NCBI GenBank assembly: GCA_900548265.1
Contig: URKG01000005.1
Coordinates: forward strand, 49,854 to 113,853
Source: an uncultured Collinsella sp.
GTDB lineage: Bacteria; Actinomycetota; Coriobacteriia; Coriobacteriales; Coriobacteriaceae
Reading direction: 5' to 3'
Length of the DNA: 64,000 nt
Of this stretch, positions 19,339-27,389 are shown piece after piece. The notes beneath the pieces were generated by a model, which did not search any database, was not told where the DNA came from, and saw only the letters and a program-made list of their open reading frames with translations. The first letter of the stretch is position 1. Every line of letters begins with the position of its first letter. Both the position numbers and the translations under genes were made by a program.

Positions 19339-21408
19339 CTATCGAACCGAAGAATCGCCCGAGGCCGAAGAGGTATCGGGCTCGCCATAAATCACGCCGA
19401 GCACGTCGCGCACGACATGCATCGCGGTATCTGAGCCGCCGCCGCCCTGCTCCAGGACAGTAGCGATGACATACTTGGGGTCATCGGCCGGTGCATAGGC
19501 GCAGAACCACGCGTATTCGTCCTCGCCGCTTTTCTCGCCCGTGCCCGACTTGCCGTATACCTGCGGCGTCAGGGTGCCAAAGTGAGCCGCTAGGGACGTC
19601 GATGCCGTGTAAATCACGTCGTGCATGCCGTTGCGAACAAGAGCCAAATCCGAATCGCTGTTGATCTTGGCCTCCAGGCGCTTCTTCTTGCCCTTTCCGT
19701 TGTACTTATAGGCATCGCCGTCACCATCGCGCGATACGGCAGACAAAAACACGTGAGGCACGTACTGTTTGCCGCCGTTGGCAAGACCCATATAGGCGCA
19801 CGCCATCTGCAGGGGCGTCACCAGGATGTCGCCCTGGCCGATGGCAATGTTGGTCATATCGCCGGCATTCCACTTGCGGTCCTCGGCAGAGGCGTCGGTG
19901 AAGTACGACTCTTTCCACTCGGCATCGGGAATACGGCCCGAGCCCTCACTCGGCAGATCGATACCGCAGGTCTTGCCTAGACCCCAGCGACGAAAGACCT
20001 CCTGCAGGCCCTCGGGATGTTGCTCGTCATAAAAGAACGCCTTGCCCATGTCGTAGAAGACAGGGTCGCACGAGTTGGCGATACCCGACTGCAGCGTCAT
20101 GGTGCCGTGGCCAGACGTCAGCCAGCAGCGCTTGCCCCAAGCCTTGCCCAGGCCCGTCCAATAGCCCGTGCAGTTGGTTGTCTGCGTTGAAGTGTAGGTT
20201 CCAAACTCAAGACCGGCCAGCGCCGAGAGCGGCTTGATGGTCGAGGCCGACATGTACTGTCCGCTAATGGCGCGGTTGAGCAGCGGGTGCGAACCCTTGT
20301 CATCATTGAGCTCGGTCCACACGTCGTTTGAGACGCCACCGATAAAGACGGACGGATCGAACTTGGGCTCGCTCGCCATGCCCAAGATCTCGCCATTGTT
20401 GGGATCGAGACACACCACAGCGCCGTTGCCGGCATTGCTGTAGCCAGTGGTCTTGGCAAGCTCGATAGCGCTCGCCAGCGCCGTCTCACAGGCCTGCTGG
20501 ATCTTAAGGTCGAGCGTGAGCTTAATGTCGGAGCCGGCCTTCGCGGGCACGGCGCCGGCCTGACCGGTCACATTGCCCGAAGCATCGACCTTGACGGTCT
20601 GCTCGCCACGAATACCCTGCAGCAGGTTTTCGTAGTAGCTCTCAACGCCCGCCTGGCCCACGATATCGCCCGACTGGTACGTAATCTTGCCAGCAGAAGC
20701 ATCATCATCGCCAGAGGTTTTCTTATTCTGGGCCTCGAGCTGCTCGGAGGTAATGGTGCCGGTATAGCCCAAGATATGACATGCCGTCTCGCCATATGGA
20801 TACTGGCGCTCGGTACGCTCGGCAATCTTGACGCCCGGGAACTCGCCGGCATGCTCCTGAATATAGGCAACCGTGGAGCGACGGACGTCCGTCGCGATGG
20901 TATGCAGGCTCTGGGCGCCCTCTGTATTGTCCTGAATATTGCGAAGGACCGCCACGTAAGGCATTCCAAGCACGTTGGCAAGATGGCGAACCAGAACCTC
21001 ATCCTCGGCAAGGTCGCGGTAGGCCACGACAGCAAGTGAGGGACGGTTCTGGACAAGCGCCACGCCATTGCGGTCGAGGATGCGACCGCGCACAGCGGGT
21101 GTGGTAACGGTGCGAGTCTGATTACTATTGGCCTGCTTCTCGTAATAGTCCGACGAGACCATCTGCATGCCCCACAGCTTGACGGCAAGTGCCGCAAACA
21201 TTGCGCCCACACCCGTGGTGAGGATGGAAAAGCGGCCCTTAAAGGCGGTCGCCGCGGTATTGCCTTCGCCCTCGGTGGCGCGCGGGGCCGTTCCATGCTG
21301 TGTATCGTAGGTAAAACGGGAATCGCCACGACGCATGATGACCAGCGCGACCACGATGGCCACAACCAGCACGATACCGGCGATAATAACCGTCATCTGG
21401 GAAGACAT
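19339..21408 (-). CDS. mrdA: penicillin-binding protein 2 (transpeptidase of the elongasome)
   Basis: Class B PBP that cross-links side-wall peptidoglycan. It keeps the SxxK motif STIK, an SxN-equivalent SCD and KSGTG. Two hydrophobic segments lie at the N-terminus, at about residues 5-26 and 60-78; class B PBPs usually have one, so the first is an extension followed by a charged linker. It has 689 residues. It is 13 bases from mreD and 9 from rodA, a fixed pair partner. Confidence 0.94.
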   Translation of the reverse strand: MSSQMTVIIAGIVLVVAIVVALVIMRRGDSRFTYDTQHGTAPRATEGEGNTAATAFKGRFSILTTGVGAMFAALAVKLWGMQMVSSDYYEKQANSNQTRTVTTPAVRGRILDRNGVALVQNRPSLAVVAYRDLAEDEVLVRHLANVLGMPYVAVLRNIQDNTEGAQSLHTIATDVRRSTVAYIQEHAGEFPGVKIAERTERQYPYGETACHILGYTGTITSEQLEAQNKKTSGDDDASAGKITYQSGDIVGQAGVESYYENLLQGIRGEQTVKVDASGNVTGQAGAVPAKAGSDIKLTLDLKIQQACETALASAIELAKTTGYSNAGNGAVVCLDPNNGEILGMASEPKFDPSVFIGGVSNDVWTELNDDKGSHPLLNRAISGQYMSASTIKPLSALAGLEFGTYTSTQTTNCTGYWTGLGKAWGKRCWLTSGHGTMTLQSGIANSCDPVFYDMGKAFFYDEQHPEGLQEVFRRWGLGKTCGIDLPSEGSGRIPDAEWKESYFTDASAEDRKWNAGDMTNIAIGQGDILVTPLQMACAYMGLANGGKQYVPHVFLSAVSRDGDGDAYKYNGKGKKKRLEAKINSDSDLALVRNGMHDVIYTASTSLAAHFGTLTPQVYGKSGTGEKSGEDEYAWFCAYAPADDPKYVIATVLEQGGGGSDTAMHVVRDVLGVIYGEPDTSSASGDSSVR

Positions 21409-21421
21409 CTACGGGCCTCCC

Positions 21422-21994
21422 CTATTTGAGCTTGCGGGTCTTGGGCTTAAAGCGCATACCCGTCTGGCGTCCGCCACGTGCGGAGAATCCATAGCCGGAC
21501 TGCGGCACGACGCCGGACATCAAAAACGGAATGGCAACCAGACCCGTCAGGATCGAGGACGGCAGCGCATGGCCGAAGATCGCCACGACAAAGCTCGTCT
21601 CCAAACCCATAAACAGCAAGATGATGCTGTAGATCACATTAATGACGAGCGCAAAGGCGCCCACGGTGACGCCGCGCGCACTCGGGGTACCGCCCGTCTG
21701 ACCGACGGCGCTGTGCACCAGGGCAAAAGAACCCACGGTCAGCAGGAGCGACATAACGCCCACCGGCACGGCAGCGGACAGGTCATAGAACAACCCGCTG
21801 CAAAAACCGCACACGACGGCACGGGTCGGGTCGCCCGAGAACACGCTTAGGCACACCAAGATAATCATGAAGTTGACGCGACCGCCCGCAATGGAGATCT
21901 GCGGTGCCAGGCCTGCCTGCAGCAGCACGCACACAATGGCGGCGATCACAAACGTGCGGGAGCTCATCCCCTGCTCGTGTAGATCCATGGACAT
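21422..21994 (-). CDS. mreD: rod shape-determining protein MreD
   Basis: Polytopic membrane component of the elongasome. It has 190 residues, with about five hydrophobic helices and the MreD-like GLFYDLSAAVPVGVMSL segment. A basic C-terminus (RGGRQTGMRFKPKTRKLK) faces the cytoplasm. The start follows the mreC stop by 5 bases. Confidence 0.88.
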   Translation of the reverse strand: MSMDLHEQGMSSRTFVIAAIVCVLLQAGLAPQISIAGGRVNFMIILVCLSVFSGDPTRAVVCGFCSGLFYDLSAAVPVGVMSLLLTVGSFALVHSAVGQTGGTPSARGVTVGAFALVINVIYSIILLFMGLETSFVVAIFGHALPSSILTGLVAIPFLMSGVVPQSGYGFSARGGRQTGMRFKPKTRKLK

Positions 21995-21999
21995 GCCCC

Positions 22000-22998
22000 C
22001 TATTCGCTCGAGCCGGAATCGGTCGTCTCGGACGTGTCGGAACTGTCATCCGAGCTCTCGTCCTTCGTCTTGGTCGCAGCATCGCGCGACGTTCCCTGCG
22101 GCGTGCTGTTGGCCGTGCTCACGTCCTCATCCGAGGCCGACTGTTCGTCGGTCAGCGAGGTGATGACCAGCACTTCCTCGTTGTTCTCGGCCGTGGTCTG
22201 AGCGCGCACCACAATGGTGTAGTACACGTCGTTTGCCGATTTCTCAACCGACGAGACGGTGCCGAGCGGTAGACCCTTGGGGAACACACCGCCAATGCCC
22301 GAGGTCACGATGATGTCGCCAACCTTAACATCGGAGTCGACGCTCACGTACTCAAGACGCAGCGTGCCGTCAGCCTGACCCTGCAGCATACCCTGGGCGC
22401 GCGTGTCCTGCACCATGGCGGACACGCCCGAGTTCTCGTCGCCAATCAGGCGCACGGTCGACGTTTTGGCCGATACCTCGATAATCTGGCCGATAACACC
22501 GGCCGAACTCGTTACGGGCATGTTGATGGTAAGCCCGTCGGCAGAACCCTTATCGATCGTGACGGTCGAGGTCCAGGCATCGCCCGAGGCACCGACGATA
22601 CGAGCTGCGGTCGATTTAAGGTTGTAGGTCGACTGCAGGCCGACCAGCCCCTCCAGACGCTCAGCGGTCTTTTGAGCCTCGGAGAGCTCAGCAACCTTAG
22701 AGGTCAGTTCCTCGTTTTGCTTCTTAAGCTCATCAAGCGTGTCCTGCGACGCCGTAAGGTTAGAGAACACGTTGCCGATCGCATTGAAGGGAGCCGCCAC
22801 AGCCGAACCCACAAAGCGCACCGGCGAGGTAATCGTCGTTACGCCCGAACGCACGGCATGAATCGGTCCTGCCTCGCCCTCGCGGATGTAAAACGTGAGC
22901 AGCAACACCGAAATCAGGCTGAAAACAATCAACGGGCGCATACCCGTTGATTGTCGCTTGGTATTCAGATTTGTGGAGAAACCCGAAGATCGTGCCAA
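22000..22998 (-). CDS. mreC: rod shape-determining protein MreC
   Basis: Bitopic protein linking MreB to PBP2 outside the membrane. It has one N-terminal transmembrane helix (about residues 23-42), a coiled coil (LDELKKQNEELTSKVAELSE) and a beta-sandwich region with GSADGLTINMPV and VTSGIGGVFPKGLPLG. A Ser/Thr/Asp-rich tail of about 55 residues ends the 332-residue protein. TTG start at 22998 with AAAGGTGG upstream. Confidence 0.93.
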   Translation of the reverse strand: MARSSGFSTNLNTKRQSTGMRPLIVFSLISVLLLTFYIREGEAGPIHAVRSGVTTITSPVRFVGSAVAAPFNAIGNVFSNLTASQDTLDELKKQNEELTSKVAELSEAQKTAERLEGLVGLQSTYNLKSTAARIVGASGDAWTSTVTIDKGSADGLTINMPVTSSAGVIGQIIEVSAKTSTVRLIGDENSGVSAMVQDTRAQGMLQGQADGTLRLEYVSVDSDVKVGDIIVTSGIGGVFPKGLPLGTVSSVEKSANDVYYTIVVRAQTTAENNEEVLVITSLTDEQSASDEDVSTANSTPQGTSRDAATKTKDESSDDSSDTSETTDSGSSE

Positions 22999-23019
22999 AT
23001 GGAATCCACCTTTTGGAAA

Positions 23020-24063
23020 TTAAGCATTGGTCTGGACGAAGCCGCCATCAAACGCATTGGCCTCGAGCACGCGGGCACAGCCGTTAACGACGTTATCGAG
23101 CGCCGTGGGGCTGACGTTGACCGAAACGCCGGTCTCATCGCGCAGGCGCACGTCGAGACCGCGCAGCAGCGCGCCGCCACCGGTCAGCAATATGCCATAG
23201 TACATAAGGTCCGAGGCAAGATCGGGCGGCGTGGCATCGAGTGCGTCCTTGACGGCCTTAGCCATCTCGTCGAGCGGCTTGTTGAGCGCGCGACGAATCT
23301 CCTCGCTCTCGATGCGCACGGTCTTGGGCAGACCGGTAATCACGTCGCGGCCGTTGACCTCGACGTCGAGCTCGTCCTTGAGCGGCACGGCGGAGCCGAC
23401 CTTGATCTTGATGTCCTCTGCCGTACGCTCGCCGATGGCCAGGTTGTAGGCATCACGAACGTGCGTGAGGATAGCCTGATCGAACTCGTCACCGGCAATA
23501 CGGATGGACTGCGAGACGACGATACCGCCCATGGCGATAACAGCGACCTCGGTGGTACCGCCGCCGATGTCGATGACCATGGAGCCGGTGGGTTCCTCGA
23601 CGGGCAGATCGGCGCCGATAGCGGCAGCCATGGGCTCCTCGATCAGGTAGGCCTGGCGAGCGCCGGCCTGGATCGTGGCCTCAAAGACAGCACGCTTCTC
23701 GACCGACGTGACGCCGGAGGGAACGCAGACGACAACGCGCGGACGCGGGGTCCACGGATAGCGCTTCTCGGACGCCTTGTCGATAAAGTAGCGAAGCATA
23801 GCCTCGGTAACATCGAAGTCGGCGATGACGCCGTCCTTCAGGGGACGAACGGCCACGATGTTGCCGGGCGTACGGCCGAGCATGCGCTTTGCCTCGATAC
23901 CGACCGCCAGGATGCGCTCGTCGTTCTTGTCGATGGCGACGACAGAGGGCTCGCGAATGACGATGCCCTTGCCGCGCACGGAGACAAGCGTATTTGCGGT
24001 GCCGAGGTCGATGGCAAGATCGCCCGCATAGCTACCGAAGAACATATCCATCAAAGAAAACAA
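23020..24063 (-). CDS. mreB: MreB actin-like protein
   Basis: Forms membrane filaments that direct elongasome movement. Actin-fold phosphate loops are visible: DLGTANTLV and DIGGGTTEVAV. It has 347 residues. Start is TTG at 24063 with AGGAG five bases upstream; the next ATG is 12 bases further in and too far from that site. First gene of an eight-gene run to 14458. Confidence 0.95.
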   Translation of the reverse strand: MFSLMDMFFGSYAGDLAIDLGTANTLVSVRGKGIVIREPSVVAIDKNDERILAVGIEAKRMLGRTPGNIVAVRPLKDGVIADFDVTEAMLRYFIDKASEKRYPWTPRPRVVVCVPSGVTSVEKRAVFEATIQAGARQAYLIEEPMAAAIGADLPVEEPTGSMVIDIGGGTTEVAVIAMGGIVVSQSIRIAGDEFDQAILTHVRDAYNLAIGERTAEDIKIKVGSAVPLKDELDVEVNGRDVITGLPKTVRIESEEIRRALNKPLDEMAKAVKDALDATPPDLASDLMYYGILLTGGGALLRGLDVRLRDETGVSVNVSPTALDNVVNGCARVLEANAFDGGFVQTNA

Positions 24064-24123
24064 CGCAACTCCTGATGTGTTGGATGATTGCTGGAAAACT
24101 ACTAGCTCATGATACTAGCGCAA

Positions 24124-24156
24124 GCCCGGCACCTCACTTGCGGTGAAGCGCCGGGC
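24124..24156 (-). promoter_or_regulatory. GC-rich hairpin between the TPR gene and mreB
   Basis: Seven-base-pair outer stem (24124-24130 with 24150-24156) and an inner CACC/GGTG pairing, without a U-tract. Could reduce read-through into mreB or stabilise the upstream mRNA. Confidence 0.35.
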
Positions 24157-24178
24157 AAAGCTAAATCCCATAAGGTCA

Positions 24179-25483
24179 CTACTGGTTGTCAGCAGCCGAG
24201 AAATCCATATCGAGCGAGGAAACGGCCCAGCCGATATGGTTGTCGGAGCGCACGAATTTGACGGTGTACTCCTGCTCGCCGCCCTTGGACAGCGATGCCT
24301 TCACCTTAGCGGTCGTCTCGGTCATGGACTGATCCATGCCCTCGACGGACACGGTGGCACCCTGCGGAATCGAGGAGATGATCATCGACTTAGCGTCCTC
24401 GGACAGGCTCGAGGCCAGGCAAGACTCGGCCTTTGCGGTGTCACCGTCGCCGGCAGCCTGGAACAGATCGGTAACCACAGATTCCTGAGACGGGAAGCCA
24501 AAGCCGCGCGTGTAAGCAAAGCCCAGACCGCCCGCGGCGATCAAAATGAGCAGAAGCAGCACAATGAAGACTTTGAGACCCGTGTGGCGATGGCGACGAC
24601 GGACCTTGGCCTGCTTACGATCCTGACGGTCCTGCTGGACCATCTCGGACTCGGACAGCGTAAAGAAACCGGTGTCCGAGGGATCGGGCATAAACTGACC
24701 GGTCGCGCCCGTAGGATCGAGCGGATCGACGGCAGGAGCGTCCATCGCGGGCGCCGGAGCCGTGGCCATAGCCGTCTGGGCGGATAGCGCGGCAAGCGAA
24801 TCGTGAACGCGGGCAAGCTCATCGGCCTGCTCGGAGGTGAGCTGGTAGATGCCATCGGCAGTAGCGGCGTTAAAGGCGTCGAGTGCGTCGGAGGGGCGGC
24901 CGGCGGCAGAAAGTGCCTGACCCATGCCGGCGTTGAGCGCACGCGTGTCGTCGCGGGGACCGGCAAAGTCGATAGCCGTGCGGTAGGTCTCCACGGCATC
25001 CGCCGGACGGCCGAGCTTAATGAAGCAACGACCGAGCTCGCCGAGTGCGGCGGCAGGAGCCGGATTGGCGCCGTCGATGGCAGCCTGACGGAAGGCAGTA
25101 CCCGCGTTGGCATAGTCGCCCGACTGAAACAGCGCGTTACCCAAGCCCAGATAGGCCTTGAACGGCGTGGCATAAGAAGCGTCCTGCGTAGCAGCAGAGA
25201 ACGCCTGAGCGGCCGTCGTGTAGTCGCCCACGGCGGCGAGTGCCTTGCCGCGGTTGGTGAGCAGCGCGCCGCGCTTGCCATAGGTGCCGTCGTTGAGGGC
25301 GGCGGCATAGGCCTCAGCGGCCTCGGCATACATGCCCAGGTGCATCAAGGCGTTGCCACGAAGGTGATCGGCCTCGCCCATAATCTCATCGGGAGTCTTT
25401 GCCGCCCCAAGCATCTGGGCTGCAGCGGAAAAATCACCCGCGCGGTAAGCGGCGCGGCCCTGTTGGATCAGCTGGCTATTCAA
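24179..25483 (-). CDS. TPR-repeat membrane protein
   Basis: Function unknown. Residues 1-220 consist of tetratricopeptide-like helical repeats (for example DYTTAAQAFSAA and DYANAGTAFRQAA). A proline-rich linker and a transmembrane helix (about residues 303-322) follow. The last 110 residues form an extracytoplasmic domain (from SVVTDLFQAAGDGDTAKAES on). It has 434 residues with a TTG start at 25483. Probably a scaffold of the envelope; the adjacent mreB is suggestive only. Confidence 0.75.
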   Translation of the reverse strand: MNSQLIQQGRAAYRAGDFSAAAQMLGAAKTPDEIMGEADHLRGNALMHLGMYAEAAEAYAAALNDGTYGKRGALLTNRGKALAAVGDYTTAAQAFSAATQDASYATPFKAYLGLGNALFQSGDYANAGTAFRQAAIDGANPAPAAALGELGRCFIKLGRPADAVETYRTAIDFAGPRDDTRALNAGMGQALSAAGRPSDALDAFNAATADGIYQLTSEQADELARVHDSLAALSAQTAMATAPAPAMDAPAVDPLDPTGATGQFMPDPSDTGFFTLSESEMVQQDRQDRKQAKVRRRHRHTGLKVFIVLLLLILIAAGGLGFAYTRGFGFPSQESVVTDLFQAAGDGDTAKAESCLASSLSEDAKSMIISSIPQGATVSVEGMDQSMTETTAKVKASLSKGGEQEYTVKFVRSDNHIGWAVSSLDMDFSAADNQ

Positions 25484-25494
25484 GGAAGTCCCCT

Positions 25495-26037
25495 TTACTC
25501 GTGAACGATCTCGACATGGACGATCTCGTCGCCGGCACGCAGCTGCGAAATCACATCGAGACCCTCGACCGTGGTACCAAAGACGGTGTAACCGGAATCG
25601 AGGTTATGCTGGGCACCCAGGCAGAAGTAGAACTGCGAACCCGCGGAATCGGGATCCATGGAGCGTGCCATGGCAAGGGCACCATCGACATGGCTGTTGC
25701 GCGGATTGGTGGCAAACTCGCCCTTGATGCAGTAGCCGGGGCCACCGGTACCGGGCATGCCGTCGGGGCCCTCAAGACCGGCAGCGACGTCGGCGCCGGA
25801 CATATCGCGGGTATTGGGGTCGCCACCCTGAATGACAAAGCCGGGCACATAGCGATGGAACTTAAGGCCATCATAGAAACCCATCGTGGAAAGCTCGCAG
25901 AAGTTCGCGACATGAATGGGAGCGCCCTCGCCGTCAAACTTGACCTTGATGGTACCCTTCGACGTCTCGATAACGGCGCACTCGTCGCCGGCAAGCTGAT
26001 ACTCGGGCGTGTAGAGCTCTTTCTTAAAACCAAACAT
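25495..26037 (-). CDS. ppiB: cyclophilin-type peptidyl-prolyl isomerase
   Basis: Catalyses proline cis-trans isomerisation. The cyclophilin core is intact (FYDGLKFHRYVPGFVIQGGD, then SQFYFCLG). It has 180 residues without a signal peptide, so cytoplasmic. Start ATG at 26037 with GAGGAAGG upstream, under the promoter at 26077-26106. Confidence 0.93.
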   Translation of the reverse strand: MFGFKKELYTPEYQLAGDECAVIETSKGTIKVKFDGEGAPIHVANFCELSTMGFYDGLKFHRYVPGFVIQGGDPNTRDMSGADVAAGLEGPDGMPGTGGPGYCIKGEFATNPRNSHVDGALAMARSMDPDSAGSQFYFCLGAQHNLDSGYTVFGTTVEGLDVISQLRAGDEIVHVEIVHE

Positions 26038-26076
26038 GTGGTTCCTTCCTCGTGCGTTTAAAGCATATTTGTACGA

Positions 26077-26106
26077 ATTGTAGCAATAAGCATGCGCTTA
26101 CATCAA
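26077..26106 (-). promoter_or_regulatory. predicted promoter of the ppiB-TPR unit
   Basis: TTGATG (26101-26106) and TACAAT (26077-26082) on the minus strand are 18 bases apart, placing the transcript start about 35 bases before the ppiB start. Confidence 0.6.
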
Positions 26107-26144
26107 TTGCGCACGTAGGTTATGCCGACTATGGCGAACTAATT

Positions 26145-27287
26145 TTAGGAACGCTGCTGCGGCTTCCAGGAGCCCACGTTGGCGTCGTACTGGTTCAGCG
26201 CGCTGTTGCCGCCCTGCGCGATGGGCGCCAGGATCTCGCTTTGGTGGGAACTCATCGACTCGCCATCGGGAATGGCCAGCGAGATGTCCCAGCTCTGACA
26301 GATCACGTCGACACGCTCGAACATCCACTCGGCAAGCTGCTTTAAGTGGGCGATGTCATCCGCATAGACCGTATCGTCCTGATACTTAAGGTTGTTGAGC
26401 TCATCTTGCGTCTTTTTGATCTGGTCGCGCAGGGCGTAGGCACTCTGCGACAGCTCCTGACGGGTGGACAGCGGCGATCGGAGATAGCCGTTGTTAAAGG
26501 AATCGATGACCTCGCCGATCTGGTCCTCGTCACCGTAGGACACGATGGTCTGATACAGACCGTCGAGCCTGGTATAGAGCTGATCATCGGTCAGCACGGT
26601 TTCTTCCTGGACCACCTCGGCAGAATCGTCCTGCTTGGTATCGTCCTCAGTCGCCTCGCCCTTTTGACGCGTGGGGAAGGTCGTCTGCGCGGCCTGACCA
26701 AACTGGTCATAGAAGCCAGGCATGACACCCATGGGATCGGCCGTCACGAACCAATAGGCACCGCCACAAACGACGGCAAGGACCGCGATGATAATGAGCG
26801 GCTTGGGGATATGACGCTTGTGCTTGTGATAGGCGTCCTCGTCGGGATGCACCTTGCGCTTGGGTTTTTGAGCATCGTCATGCAGGGAAACCGGCGTGGG
26901 AATATCGACCTTGGGAATACCGAAATCCTTATCGAAAGCCGGCAGCACGCAGGTCTCATTGGGGTCAGCGGCGTCCGAAAGCACCGCAGCGGCAGAGGCC
27001 GGCGCATGCGGCACCTCGGTATCGATCTGCTCTTGTGTTAGGCGCGGAAAGCCCGCCGTGCGGCCCGCTGCCAGGTCGGATGCGGCCGCGTCCTCGGAGA
27101 GGATACCCGGAGCGGGGCGTCCACATTTGGGGCACGTACGATCATGCGGAGAAAGACGGGCACCGCAGCCCTCACAGAACACGAACTCGGTGTGCTCGGG
27201 GCCATCGCCCGGACCCACATAGGCGTTGCAGTAGGGGCAGAACGAGGCGCCGTCCTCGATAGTCTTAAGGCAATGCGGGCAGATCAC
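26145..27287 (-). CDS. double zinc-ribbon membrane protein
   Basis: Function unknown. Two zinc ribbons at the N-terminus (CPHC with CPYC; CEGC with CPKC), a disordered middle, one transmembrane helix (PKPLIIIAVLAVVCGGAYWF) and a 180-residue outer helical domain. The GTG at 27287 preceded by GAGG is preferred and gives 380 residues; a TTG at 27317 would add ten residues but lacks a ribosome site. Similar zinc-ribbon/TM proteins are common in Gram-positive envelope stress contexts. Confidence 0.75.
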   Translation of the reverse strand: MICPHCLKTIEDGASFCPYCNAYVGPGDGPEHTEFVFCEGCGARLSPHDRTCPKCGRPAPGILSEDAAASDLAAGRTAGFPRLTQEQIDTEVPHAPASAAAVLSDAADPNETCVLPAFDKDFGIPKVDIPTPVSLHDDAQKPKRKVHPDEDAYHKHKRHIPKPLIIIAVLAVVCGGAYWFVTADPMGVMPGFYDQFGQAAQTTFPTRQKGEATEDDTKQDDSAEVVQEETVLTDDQLYTRLDGLYQTIVSYGDEDQIGEVIDSFNNGYLRSPLSTRQELSQSAYALRDQIKKTQDELNNLKYQDDTVYADDIAHLKQLAEWMFERVDVICQSWDISLAIPDGESMSSHQSEILAPIAQGGNSALNQYDANVGSWKPQQRS

Positions 27288-27389
27288 GGCATCCTCTTTT
27301 CGAAGCAATTCAAACAATCGAGGTTAGAGCATAACATCGCCACGGCCCCACAGGAACAAGGCACCAATTCAACATCGGCAGGGCGCTAG

